From positions 310,001 to 374,000 of the forward strand of contig NZ_JANUGZ010000002.1 of assembly GCF_024753205.1 (NCBI RefSeq): DNA of 64,000 bases, written 5' to 3'. The notes under the pieces are model-generated. The model was not told the origin of the DNA. It searched no databases and saw only the letters and a program-made list of their open reading frames with translations. Of this stretch, positions 17,277 to 25,395 are shown one piece after another; position 1 is the stretch's first letter; each line of letters starts with the position of its first letter. The position numbers were made by a program, and so were the translations under genes. This stretch comes from Massilia aurea (GTDB lineage: Bacteria > Pseudomonadota > Gammaproteobacteria > Burkholderiales > Burkholderiaceae_D).

Positions 17277-18032
17277 TCACGGAAGTATGTTACCGCCGGT
17301 CTCCGGCAGCGCCGCCAGGATCATCACCGCCACGCGCCGGTTGCGCGCTTTGCCTGCTTCGTCGGTGTTGGGCGCCACCGGGCGCGTCGCGGCAAAGCCG
17401 ATCGCCGACAGGCGCACTTCGGGCACGCCGTTGGTGGCGAACAGCCGCACCACGCTGCTCGCGCGCGCGGTCGACAATTCCCAGTTCGATGGATACAGCG
17501 GATTGGCGATCGGCAGGTCGTCCGTGTGGCCTTCGACCTCGATGCGGTGCGTGTCGTTCCTGAGCAGGCCGGCCACCTGCGCCAGGATGACCTGGCCTTC
17601 GCCGTCCAGCACTGCTTCGCCCTGCGGGAACAGAATGCTGGCGTTGATCTCGACGCTGATGCCGCGCGCGTTCTGGATCACACGCACCTGCCCCGACTTC
17701 ACCAGCGGCAGCAAGGTCGCCGACAGTTCGCGCGCCATCACGCCCATCTTTTCCTGCTCGCGCCGCGCTGCTTCGTTGCGGCGGCGGTTGATGATATGCG
17801 ACAGCGGCAGCACCGGCTCGACATTGGTGTTGGTTCGGGTGGCCGCGCCGCGTCCGCCGAATGCATCGCCGAGCGCATCGGAAAGCACCTGGTACTTGCC
17901 CTCGTTGACGATGGAGATGGCGTACATGACGACGAAAAACGCGAACAACAGCGTGATCAGGTCGGCGTACGAAATCAGCCAGCGTTCGTGGTTTTCAGTG
18001 GAGACATCGTCGTCGTAGCGCTTGCGGGCCAT
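17277..18032 (-). CDS. motD: Flagellar motor stator protein MotD (MotB family)
   Basis: 251 residues. A short basic N-terminus and the ERWLISYADLITLLFAFFVVMYAI segment carry the MotB-type membrane helix with the proton-binding aspartate (SYAD). The C-terminal OmpA-like peptidoglycan-binding domain shows VEGHTDDLPIANPLYPSNWELSTARA and NRRVAVMIL. Together with the MotC-type protein 9 bp upstream it forms a stator of the flagellar motor. In other betaproteobacteria and pseudomonads the motCD pair also follows fliA, which supports the names. Confidence 0.93.
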   Translation of the reverse strand: MARKRYDDDVSTENHERWLISYADLITLLFAFFVVMYAISIVNEGKYQVLSDALGDAFGGRGAATRTNTNVEPVLPLSHIINRRRNEAARREQEKMGVMARELSATLLPLVKSGQVRVIQNARGISVEINASILFPQGEAVLDGEGQVILAQVAGLLRNDTHRIEVEGHTDDLPIANPLYPSNWELSTARASSVVRLFATNGVPEVRLSAIGFAATRPVAPNTDEAGKARNRRVAVMILAALPETGGNILP

Positions 18033-18041
18033 GGCGGTCGG

Positions 18042-18785
18042 CTAGTGGTGCGTGAGCAGGCTGGCGACGCGTTCGTCGATGACGCGGCCATGGTCGCCGC
18101 TGGCCAGGTCAGAGAACACTTCGGCCAGAATCTCGTACTGCGACACCTTGTCGCTGACGATGGCCTTGAGCTTGTTGCCGACCGGGTAAAAGAACAGGTT
18201 GGCCATGCCTACGCCATACACGGTCGACACAAACGCCACCGCAATGCCCGAACCCAGGCGGGCTGGATCGGACAGGTTTTCCATCACGTGGATCAGGCCC
18301 AGCACGGCGCCCAGGATGCCGATCGTGGGCGAATAGCCGGCGGCCGATTCCCAGATGCGCGCCGCCTGACGCTGGGCGAATTCGTAGCCGTTGATTTCGT
18401 GTTCGAGCAGGCTGCGCACTTTCTCGGGCGCGATGCCGTCGACCACCAGGCGCAAGCCTTTGGCGACGAACGGGTCGGCCTTGCTCATGAATTGTTCGAG
18501 CGACAGCAAACCATCGCGGCGCGCCGTCAGGCTCCATAGTGCGATCTCGCGCGACAGTTTCTGGCGGCCGTTTTTTGGTGGTACGAACACCCAGCGCAGC
18601 ATGGCGATGCCGCGCAAGAAGGTGCGCGTCTCGCTTTGCAGCAGCACGGCGCCGAAGGTGCCGACCACCACGATGGCAAATGCGGCAGGCTGGATCAACG
18701 ACGAGAACTTGCCGCCGTCGAGGGTGTAACCGAGAAAGATGCCGGCGATTGCCAGCACCAGGCCGATTACGCTGGCCCAGTCCAT
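18042..18785 (-). CDS. motC: Flagellar motor stator protein MotC (MotA family)
   Basis: 247 residues, MotA/TolQ/ExbB proton channel family. Membrane helices are visible at the N-terminus (VIGLVLAIAGIFLGYTL) and in the second half (SPTIGILGAVLGLIHVM, GSGIAVAFVSTVYGVGMANLFF). The cytoplasmic loop is the large charged segment 70-150. The start codon lies inside the end of fliA (19-bp overlap) and has GGGAG upstream, so translation is probably coupled. It works with MotD to drive flagellar rotation. Confidence 0.93.
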   Translation of the reverse strand: MDWASVIGLVLAIAGIFLGYTLDGGKFSSLIQPAAFAIVVVGTFGAVLLQSETRTFLRGIAMLRWVFVPPKNGRQKLSREIALWSLTARRDGLLSLEQFMSKADPFVAKGLRLVVDGIAPEKVRSLLEHEINGYEFAQRQAARIWESAAGYSPTIGILGAVLGLIHVMENLSDPARLGSGIAVAFVSTVYGVGMANLFFYPVGNKLKAIVSDKVSQYEILAEVFSDLASGDHGRVIDERVASLLTHH

Positions 18786-19495
18786 AATTGCTCCCGTAAG
18801 GTGGTGCGCAAACGTGCGACGGCCTGGGTGTGCAGCTGCGACACCCGCGATTCACTCACGCCCATCACGGCGCCGATTTCCTTCAGGTTCAGTTCTTCTT
18901 CGTAGTACAAGCCCATCAGGAGTTTTTCGCGCGGCGGCAGCTTGTCGATCGCATCGATCACGGCCTGGCGGAAATCGGTTTCCATCAGGCTGCGCAGCGG
19001 ATCGGCATCGTCCACCGCATAGCGGTCGAGGAAATTGTCGCTGCCTTCGTCGGCATGGAAGTCTTCGTAGTACAGCAGCTGGTGGCCGCCCGAATCGGCC
19101 AGCATGTCCTGGTACTCGTCGAGCGAGATCTTGAGCGACGCGGCGACTTCGGATTCGCTCGGCGGGCGGCCCAGGCGCTGCTGCAGCGACTGCATCGCGC
19201 CCTCGACCTTGCGCATGTTCTGGCGCGTGCTGCGCGGCATCCAGTCGCTCGCGCGCAGCTCGTCGAGCATCGCGCCACGGATGCGCAGCACGGCGTAGGT
19301 CTCGAACTGGGCGCCGTGGTCGTCTTTGTAGCGGTTGATTGCGTCGAGCAAACCAATCATGCCGGCCTGGATCAGGTCATCGACCTCCACTGAAGGCGGC
19401 AGCTTCGCCTTCATGTGGTGGGCAAGACGCTTTACCAACGGCATATGCTCCGTCAGCAAAGAATTCTTGTCCGCTTTCCCTTTGGCCGTGTACAT
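18767..19495 (-). CDS. fliA: Flagellar sigma factor FliA (sigma-28)
   Basis: 242 residues with the three sigma-28 regions. Region 2 has EHMPLVKRLAHHMKAKLP, DDLIQAGMIGLLDAINRY and FETYAVLRIRGAMLDELRASDWMPRSTR; region 3 has LGRPPSESEVAASL; region 4 has LPPREKLLMGLYYEEELNLKEIGAVMGVSESRVSQLH. It directs transcription of late flagellar and chemotaxis genes. It lies between flhG and motC in the usual order. Confidence 0.97.
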   Translation of the reverse strand: MYTAKGKADKNSLLTEHMPLVKRLAHHMKAKLPPSVEVDDLIQAGMIGLLDAINRYKDDHGAQFETYAVLRIRGAMLDELRASDWMPRSTRQNMRKVEGAMQSLQQRLGRPPSESEVAASLKISLDEYQDMLADSGGHQLLYYEDFHADEGSDNFLDRYAVDDADPLRSLMETDFRQAVIDAIDKLPPREKLLMGLYYEEELNLKEIGAVMGVSESRVSQLHTQAVARLRTTLREQLWTGPA

Positions 19496-19540
19496 GCTGA
19501 TATGTATCTTTTTCTCTGTGCGTATTCGATGGCGGCTGCG

Positions 19541-20359
19541 TCAGGAACCGATGGACGCGCTGCCCTGGCGGCCGAACTGCGGCATTGCAGGCAGTGCGAA
19601 CTTGCCGGCCAGCTGACGGAACGCAACCGATGCGCCGGCCAGCGGGAAGGCATCGACCACGGCCCGGCCCAGGCGCGCGGCGCGGTGCAGGTATTCGTCG
19701 GCCGGCACGGCGCCCATGAAACTGAGCTTGACGGCCAGGTAACGTGTTGCTGCCAGTGACATATTATCGTATACCACCTTGGCCTCCCCCTCAGTCGCGC
19801 CGGTCACCAGGATGCCGAATGGCCGGCGGCCCAGTTCCTGCGTCAGGCGCTTGATGAGCGAGTAGGCATTGGTGATCGAGGCCGCGCTGGTCGACACCTG
19901 GATCACGATCTCCGAACTGGACATCAACGGCACCGGGAACTCACCGTCCGGGCCCAGTTCGCCATCGACGATCACGATGCCTGCCTGCGTGGCCAGCACG
20001 TCGAACGTCTTGCCCAGGCGCCGCACATCGTCGGTCGATTCGGGCGTGCCCATGGGCACCACCGAGAAGCCTTGCGGGGCCGGATGGATCACCTGGTTCA
20101 GCGCGCTTTCCTGGCGTGCAACCTGCAGCAGCGAAGCGCCGCGGTTCAAGCCCAGGCGGCGGGCGACACCATACTCGACGTTGCACGCGTCGACGATCAG
20201 CACTTCGTTGCCGGCCTGGGCCAGCGAGGCGCCCAGGTTCACCAGCATCGCGCCCTTGTCGTCTTCCGGCGTGGCCGACAGAAACGTGACCACGCGCGGA
20301 CGCGGGCCTTGCAGCATGCGGCGCAGGCCTTCGGCCTGGTCGAAGTCAAAACTAGCCAT
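19541..20359 (-). CDS. flhG: FlhG/MinD-like flagellar number regulator, Walker A motif lost
   Basis: 272 residues of the ParA/MinD superfamily, overlapping the end of flhF by 8 bp. The N-terminus keeps the FlhF-activating motif DQAEGLR (7-13). Where MinD-type ATPases have KGGVGKT, this protein reads FLSATPEDDKGAMLVNLG (about 26-43): the motif is missing both glycine pairs and the GKT. The switch region is also altered (VDGELGPDGE instead of a DTGAG-like stretch). The rest of the fold is recognisable (LIVDACNVEYGVARRLGL, GILVTGA). It is probably unable to hydrolyse ATP normally, though it may still stimulate FlhF. This is not a frameshift; the frame is clean. Confidence 0.85.
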   Translation of the reverse strand: MASFDFDQAEGLRRMLQGPRPRVVTFLSATPEDDKGAMLVNLGASLAQAGNEVLIVDACNVEYGVARRLGLNRGASLLQVARQESALNQVIHPAPQGFSVVPMGTPESTDDVRRLGKTFDVLATQAGIVIVDGELGPDGEFPVPLMSSSEIVIQVSTSAASITNAYSLIKRLTQELGRRPFGILVTGATEGEAKVVYDNMSLAATRYLAVKLSFMGAVPADEYLHRAARLGRAVVDAFPLAGASVAFRQLAGKFALPAMPQFGRQGSASIGS

Positions 20360-21749
20360 GCGACACCTCTCGGCGGTTGGCTTGCGCGGTGGCTGCCATC
20401 AGCATCGGCAGGTCGGCGTCCGCCGGGGCGGTGCCGCGGTTGCGGAACGCGCGGTCGATCAGCATCGCGCTGTCGGCCACGTGCAGGTCTTCCGGCACGC
20501 GCTGGCCGTTCGAGACGTAATGCAGTTTGAGCTTCTGGCGGATCACGATGTCGAGCACGCCGCCGGTGGAGGCCGCTTCGTCCATCTTGGTCATGATCGC
20601 GCCGTGCAGGCCGCTGCCCTGGTAGGCGCGCACGACTTCGTTGAGCGTCTCGTTGGTCGACGTCGAGTTCAGGCACAGCAGGCGTTTGACTTCGGCGCCC
20701 GAGCCCGACAGCATCGCGACCTGCTCGGCCACCATGTGGTCACGCTGCGACATGCCGATGGTGTCGATCAGCACCGTGTGCTTGTTGCGCAGTTCTTTCA
20801 GGGCGATGCGCAGGTCGGCCTCATCCTTCACCGAGTGCACCATGACGCCGAGGATCTTGCCGTAGATGCGCAGTTGTTCGTGACCGCCGATACGGTAGGC
20901 ATCGGTCGTGATCAGTGCCAGCTTGTCCGGGCCGTGGCGCATCACGCAGCGCGCGGCCAGCTTGGCCGTGGTCGTGGTCTTGCCCACGCCGGTCGGGCCG
21001 ACCAGCGCGAACACGCCACCTTCGGACAGCATCGCGTCTTCGTTGCCGATGGTCGCCAGGTTGCGGGCCAGCACAGTCTTCACCCAGCGCATCGCTTGCG
21101 CCGCTTCGTTCATGGCCGGCATTTTTTCAATGATGTAGCGCGCCAGCGTGGCCGAGAAACCGGCGGCCAGCATTTCGCGCAGTACGGTGGCCTTGTGCGG
21201 CTCGCGCTGGGCGGTCGAGCCCCACGACAGTTCGGCCAGCTGGGTTTCCATCAGGCCGCGCATGGCGCGGATCTCGCTCATCATGTTGCTCACTTCCGAG
21301 GTCGCCGACTCCTTGGCCTGGGTGATGGCGGCGCTCATCATGGCGGTCATGGCGGCCATGTCGATCGTTGGTTCAGGTGCGGGGGCGCGGCGTTCGGCGT
21401 AGGTTGCAGCCGGCTCGACCGGGGCCAACGGCGCCACGGGTGCGACATAGGCAGGCGCGACCGGCGCGTTCATGACCGGACCGGCATCCTGGTAGCGGCG
21501 GGCCGAGGTGGCGCGCGGCGCGGCTGGCGCGAGTTCGTCGAAGTGCTGCAACTGCGGCTTCGGCTGGGCCATTTCGGAGTCGGCGACAGGCGCGGCCAGC
21601 GAGGCGACATCGTCGTTATCGAGCGCCAGGATTTCGACGGCGCCGTCGACCGGACGGTTGGACAGGATGACGGCATCCGGACCCAGGGCTTCGCGCACCT
21701 TGCGCAAGGCATCCCGGGAAGTTGCCGCTGTAAATTTCTTCACTTTCAT
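20352..21749 (-). CDS. flhF: SRP-like GTPase FlhF, flagellar placement
   Basis: 465 residues from ATG 21749, which begins MKVKKFTAATSRDALRKVRE, the typical FlhF opening; an upstream in-frame start at 21800 adds 17 unlikely residues. A proline/alanine-rich linker (about 65-130) is followed by the N and G domains. GTPase motifs are intact: ALVGPTGVGKTTTTAKLA (G1), DAYRIGGHEQL (G2), IDTIGMSQRD (G3) and TKMDEA (G4). FlhF fixes the place and number of flagella together with FlhG. In most relatives flhA lies directly upstream; here a T6SS effector cassette intervenes. Confidence 0.95.
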   Translation of the reverse strand: MKVKKFTAATSRDALRKVREALGPDAVILSNRPVDGAVEILALDNDDVASLAAPVADSEMAQPKPQLQHFDELAPAAPRATSARRYQDAGPVMNAPVAPAYVAPVAPLAPVEPAATYAERRAPAPEPTIDMAAMTAMMSAAITQAKESATSEVSNMMSEIRAMRGLMETQLAELSWGSTAQREPHKATVLREMLAAGFSATLARYIIEKMPAMNEAAQAMRWVKTVLARNLATIGNEDAMLSEGGVFALVGPTGVGKTTTTAKLAARCVMRHGPDKLALITTDAYRIGGHEQLRIYGKILGVMVHSVKDEADLRIALKELRNKHTVLIDTIGMSQRDHMVAEQVAMLSGSGAEVKRLLCLNSTSTNETLNEVVRAYQGSGLHGAIMTKMDEAASTGGVLDIVIRQKLKLHYVSNGQRVPEDLHVADSAMLIDRAFRNRGTAPADADLPMLMAATAQANRREVSHG

Positions 21750-22046
21750 CGTGGTTCTCCGCACTTCAATCTGTGTTCTGCATGACGGGCACATGCCCAT
21801 CGATAGGAATCATTATTGTCGATGCCGTGCGGAAACGATCAACCGAGAAGGATGGGGAAAAGGGCCTATTTCCCCATAACCAGAAAAAGTGATACCAGTT
21901 TATTGGCATCTGGCAGGATTGGTGCAGACGCCCGGGTTTGCGCTAGCGCAAACAGGTGACGTTCAGGTACCGATCTTGCGGATGCCGGCCGGGTCGAATC
22001 ATGACTGGCACGGCTGGCGTGCCGCAACGCTCATCAGGAGAACCCC
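21750..22046. other. Divergent gap upstream of flhF and the effector cassette
   Basis: About 300 bp between divergent starts. It should contain a promoter for flhF, needed because the cassette separates it from flhBA, and one for the cassette. I see no convincing promoter. A small hairpin, GGCACG-gctgg-CGTGCC, lies near 22009-22025. Confidence 0.4.
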
Positions 22047-22370
22047 ATGGCACGCTCGATCCGGCTGCTCTACCGTAACGTACAAGGCCGTGTACGCCGC
22101 AATTTCAACTGGGCTGGCCTCACCGAGAGCTCGGCCGTGCTGATCACGGCGGCAGAATGGAAGCCCACAGCCGACCCCTTCGATTCACCGCCCGGCCGCC
22201 CTCACCTGGGCGAGGCTAATGTGTACGTCACCAATATCGGGCCGCACGATCCCGAAGGCGGCCCCGGCGGTGTCGAGTTTCATCTGCATGTCGACTGGAA
22301 CAGTCCGCTGAATATCCTTGTCACGATCACCGACCTGGGGCCGATCGAAGAGCAAATCGTGGTGGGCTAG
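22047..22370 (+). CDS. Small protein of unknown function, first gene of the effector cassette
   Basis: 107 residues, not recognised. The ATG has a strong ribosome site (AGGAG, 22036-22040), so it is probably expressed. There is no signal peptide or membrane segment. The N-terminus is basic (MARSIRLLYRNVQGRVRRNF), the rest looks beta-rich, with GEANVYVTNIGPHDPEGGPGGVEFHLHVDW and a hydrophobic strand (LNILVTITDLG). It precedes the Tlde1-like effector by 145 bp on the same strand. A chaperone, adaptor or second small effector are possible roles, none of them shown. Confidence 0.65.
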   Translation: MARSIRLLYRNVQGRVRRNFNWAGLTESSAVLITAAEWKPTADPFDSPPGRPHLGEANVYVTNIGPHDPEGGPGGVEFHLHVDWNSPLNILVTITDLGPIEEQIVVG

Positions 22371-22390
22371 GACCCCTGCCCCCTGGAATC

Positions 22391-22430
22391 TGGCACCTGG
22401 CACCTGGCACCTGGCACCTGGCACCTGGCA
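22391..22430. repeat. Tandem 7-bp repeat (TGGCACC)
   Basis: TGGCACC is repeated five times in perfect tandem plus a partial sixth copy, between the unknown 107-residue protein and the Tlde1-like effector. The heptamer length means copy-number changes would shift frame if translated, but here it is non-coding. It could change the spacing of the effector gene's promoter or leader. Confidence 0.9.
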
Positions 22431-22515
22431 GCGGCATGGTTGTGGCACCTCAGCGACTGCCTGCATCAGCTACCTATGATCAGAAGCTCCTCAACCAGGC
22501 TTCAAGGGGTTCCCC

Positions 22516-22974
22516 ATGGTCGAATGTACCTTCAAACTCAACGGTAAACCGCTGAGTACGTTTGAAATGAGCTCGTTAAAATTTCCCGCCTTTTCCGGGC
22601 TTGGCGAACATAAAAATCGACGCGAGTTCGCTTGTGCAGCAGGCGTAGGCCCAATTCCGCCAGGGGCCTACTACATCGTCAATCGCCAGTCAGGCGGCAG
22701 GCTTGGTCCGCTACTTGATTTCATCAAGGACAGGTCCGATTGGTTTGCCCTGTACGCAGCCGACAAGAACATTGACGATGAAGTCTTTTGCAATACCGTG
22801 AAACGAGGAAATTTCAGGCTGCATCCAGCGGGTACGCGCGGCATCAGTCAAGGGTGCATTACGCTGACAACCCGGACTGACTTCAACGTACTGCGACATC
22901 AACTCATCGCAGCCGGTCAGGTTCTCATTCCAGGCACCTCATTGCACGCGTATGGCCGAGTAACTGTCCAATGA
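22516..22974 (+). CDS. Tlde1-like T6SS peptidoglycan effector (DUF2778, L,D-transpeptidase fold)
   Basis: 152 residues. The C-terminal half carries the DUF2778/YkuD-like active site HPAGTRGISQGCITL, giving H103, S111 and catalytic C114. Upstream landmarks are FSGLGEHKNRREF and the GVGPIPPGAYYIV segment, both typical of Tlde1 effectors, which act in the target periplasm by cutting or exchanging D-amino acids on peptidoglycan stems. No signal peptide is present, as expected for a T6SS cargo. The next gene overlaps by 4 bp and encodes a small membrane protein, the likely immunity protein. Confidence 0.88.
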   Translation: MVECTFKLNGKPLSTFEMSSLKFPAFSGLGEHKNRREFACAAGVGPIPPGAYYIVNRQSGGRLGPLLDFIKDRSDWFALYAADKNIDDEVFCNTVKRGNFRLHPAGTRGISQGCITLTTRTDFNVLRHQLIAAGQVLIPGTSLHAYGRVTVQ

Positions 22975-23246
22975 AGAGAGCACTGATACGACTTTCTCTG
23001 ATCATCTGGGTCCTTGCTGGCACCGTTGTGCTCGCCCGTTTTCTGATCATCCACCACGACCTTTTCCCACCGTTCCCGGAAGCGTGGGCAATCTGGCTGA
23101 TCAACCTGTACGGCTCAAGGAATGGCGAAGAGCTGGCCGATCTTGAAATACTCGTCGCCCTGGGGTTGGCCTTCAGCGCGATTCTGACGGTCACGACGCT
23201 TGGCTGGCTGGTCTGGCGTCAAGTCCATCGCCCTGCTCCGGCATGA
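22971..23246 (+). CDS. Two-helix membrane protein, probable immunity to the Tlde1-like effector
   Basis: 91 residues. Its ATG overlaps the effector's stop (ATGA), so the two are translationally coupled. Two hydrophobic helices are visible: LIRLSLIIWVLAGTVVLARFLII (about 5-27) and LVALGLAFSAILTVTTLGWLVW (about 62-83), with a polar loop between (FPPFPEAWAIWLINLYGSRNGEEL) that could face the periplasm. Immunity proteins against periplasm-acting effectors are commonly exported or membrane-bound. The role is inferred from position and topology, not from a recognised family. Confidence 0.72.
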   Translation: MKRALIRLSLIIWVLAGTVVLARFLIIHHDLFPPFPEAWAIWLINLYGSRNGEELADLEILVALGLAFSAILTVTTLGWLVWRQVHRPAPA

Positions 23247-23254
23247 TGAGCACG

Positions 23255-23276
23255 GGGGCAGCGCCTGCGCTGCCCC
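23255..23276. terminator. Hairpin between the cassette and flhA
   Basis: GGGGCAGCG-cctg-CGCTGCCCC lies between the convergent immunity and flhA genes. It has no T-run on either side, so it is a possible bidirectional terminator of modest strength. Confidence 0.5.
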
Positions 23277-23283
23277 ATCCCTG

Positions 23284-25395
23284 TTACATCGGCACGCCCA
23301 CCAGACTCGTCACACGGATCGTCTTGGTCTCGGGCACTTCGGCATGCGAGAGCACCTTGAGCGCAGGCACGGCACGGCGCAAAAAACGCGACAGCAGCAC
23401 GCGCAGCGGCGCCGGCACCAGGAGCACGGGCGACAGGCCCATCTGCTCTTGCTGGTTGGCGGCGTGCGCAGCCTGCTGGGCGATCGTGTCGGCCAGGCCC
23501 GGCTCGATGCCGGTACCGTCGCCGCCGGCGCCCATCGCCTGCATCAACAGGCGCTCGAGGCGGTTATCCAGCGTCATCACCGACAGCTCGTTCTCGCCCG
23601 GGAACAATTGCTGGACGATCGCACGGCCCAGCGACACGCGCACCACGGCGGTCAGTTCGGCCGGGTCCTGCGTCATGCCAGCGTGTTCGGACAGCGCTTC
23701 GATGATCGAGCGCATGTCGCGGATGTGCACGCCTTCGACCAGCAGGTTCTGCAGCACTTTCTGCAGCGTCGACAGCGAGACGACTTTCGGCACCAGGTCT
23801 TCGACCAGTTTCGGGGTTTCCTTGCCCAGGTGGTCCAGCAGCGCCTGCACTTCCATGCGGCCCAGCAGTTCCGACGCGTGCAACGTGATCAGGTGGTTCA
23901 GGTGTGTGGCAACGACGGTGCCCGCATCGACCACCGTGTAGCCCATGCTTTGCGCTTCGTCGCGCAGGCTCGCTTCGATCCAGGTCGCCGGCAGGCCAAA
24001 GGCCGGGTCGGTGGTGACCACGCCTGGCAGCGTGCCGTTGGCCATGCCCGGGTTGATCGCCAGGAACTGACCATTGAGTGCTTCGCCGCTGCCCACTTCG
24101 ACGCCCTTGAGCGTGATACGGTAAGCCGATGGCTTGAGTTCCAGGTTGTCGCGGATGTGTACCGGCGGCGCCAGAAAGCCCACTTCCTGCGCGAACTTCT
24201 TGCGGATGCCCTTGATGCGCTTGAGCAGCTCGCCGCCCTGGTTCTTGTCGACCAGCGGAATCAGGCGGTAGCCCACTTCCAGGCCCAGCGTGTCGACCGG
24301 CATCACGTCCTGCCAGGTCGCTTCTTCGCTTTCGGCCGGGGCCGTACGGGCAGCGGCAGCGGCGTCGGCCACGGCGGCGGCTTCTGCCTGCGCCGGCGCT
24401 TCCTTCTTGCGCTTCGAGATGAAGTAGCCACCAGCAGCCAGCGAGCCGGCCAGCAGCAAAAACACCATGTTCGGCATGCCCGGGATCATGCCCAGGCCGC
24501 CGATGATGGCGGCCGTGATGTACAGCGCTTCCGGACGGGCAAACAGCTGGTTGGTCAGCTGCGAGCTGACGTCTTCATCGTTGGCCACGCGCGAAACAAC
24601 CATACCGGCCGCGATCGAGATGATCAGCGAAGGAATCTGGGCCACCAGGCCGTCACCGATGGCCAGCAGCGTGTAGATCTTGGTCGCTTCGCCGATGGCC
24701 AGGTCGTGCATCACGACGCCGACGATCAGGCCGGCGATCATATTAATCACGGTAATCATGATACCGGCGACGGCATCGCCCTTCACGTACTTCGAGGCAC
24801 CGTCCATCGCGCCATAGAATTCGGCTTCTTGCGAAACTTCCTGGCGGCGCTTGCGCGCTTCGTCTTCACCGATCAGGCCGGCGTTCAGGTCGGCGTCAAT
24901 GGCCATCTGCTTGCCCGGCATCGCGTCCAGTGCGAAGCGTGCGCCGACTTCGGCGATACGGCCCGCGCCCTTGGTCACGACCGAAAAGTTGATGATGGTC
25001 AGGATGATGAAGACGACGATACCGACGGTGTAGTTACCGCCAATCAGGAAGTGGCCAAAGGCCTCGACGACCTTGCCGGCAGCGGCGCTACCGGTATGGC
25101 CTTCGGTCAGCACGATACGGGTCGACGCGACGTTCAGCGCCAGGCGCAGCATCGTCGAGACGAGAAGAATCGAGGGGAAGGCCAGAAAGTCGAGGGGCTT
25201 GACCGTGTACAGCGCGGTCAGCAGCACGATGATCGACAGCGCGATATTGAAACTGAAAAACACGTCCAGCACGAACGCCGGCAACGGCAAGATCATCATG
25301 GCCAACAGCATGATGATCAGGATCGGGGCTGCCGCCTTGCCGCCTTGTGCTCCAAGGCCGCTCATCCAGGCTGGCAGTTTCATGCTGTTGGTCAT
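23284..25395 (-). CDS. flhA: Flagellar type III export protein FlhA
   Basis: 703 residues. The N-terminal half holds about eight membrane helices (APILIIMLLAMMILPLPAF, FFSFNIALSIIVLLTAL) and the conserved FHIPEP-region equivalent: PSILLVSTMLRLALNVASTR, then DAMPGKQMAIDADLNAG and GAMDGASKYVKGDA. A charged Ala-rich linker (about 335-370) leads to the cytoplasmic domain with VHIRDNLELKPSAYRI and EGVHIRDMRSIIEAL. It forms the export gate with FlhB. The start overlaps the flhB stop by 4 bp (ATGA). Confidence 0.97.
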   Translation of the reverse strand: MTNSMKLPAWMSGLGAQGGKAAAPILIIMLLAMMILPLPAFVLDVFFSFNIALSIIVLLTALYTVKPLDFLAFPSILLVSTMLRLALNVASTRIVLTEGHTGSAAAGKVVEAFGHFLIGGNYTVGIVVFIILTIINFSVVTKGAGRIAEVGARFALDAMPGKQMAIDADLNAGLIGEDEARKRRQEVSQEAEFYGAMDGASKYVKGDAVAGIMITVINMIAGLIVGVVMHDLAIGEATKIYTLLAIGDGLVAQIPSLIISIAAGMVVSRVANDEDVSSQLTNQLFARPEALYITAAIIGGLGMIPGMPNMVFLLLAGSLAAGGYFISKRKKEAPAQAEAAAVADAAAAARTAPAESEEATWQDVMPVDTLGLEVGYRLIPLVDKNQGGELLKRIKGIRKKFAQEVGFLAPPVHIRDNLELKPSAYRITLKGVEVGSGEALNGQFLAINPGMANGTLPGVVTTDPAFGLPATWIEASLRDEAQSMGYTVVDAGTVVATHLNHLITLHASELLGRMEVQALLDHLGKETPKLVEDLVPKVVSLSTLQKVLQNLLVEGVHIRDMRSIIEALSEHAGMTQDPAELTAVVRVSLGRAIVQQLFPGENELSVMTLDNRLERLLMQAMGAGGDGTGIEPGLADTIAQQAAHAANQQEQMGLSPVLLVPAPLRVLLSRFLRRAVPALKVLSHAEVPETKTIRVTSLVGVPM

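Noticed and set aside
22391..22430. CRISPR-like array
   Set aside because: The repeat unit is 7 bp without spacers; this is a simple tandem repeat.
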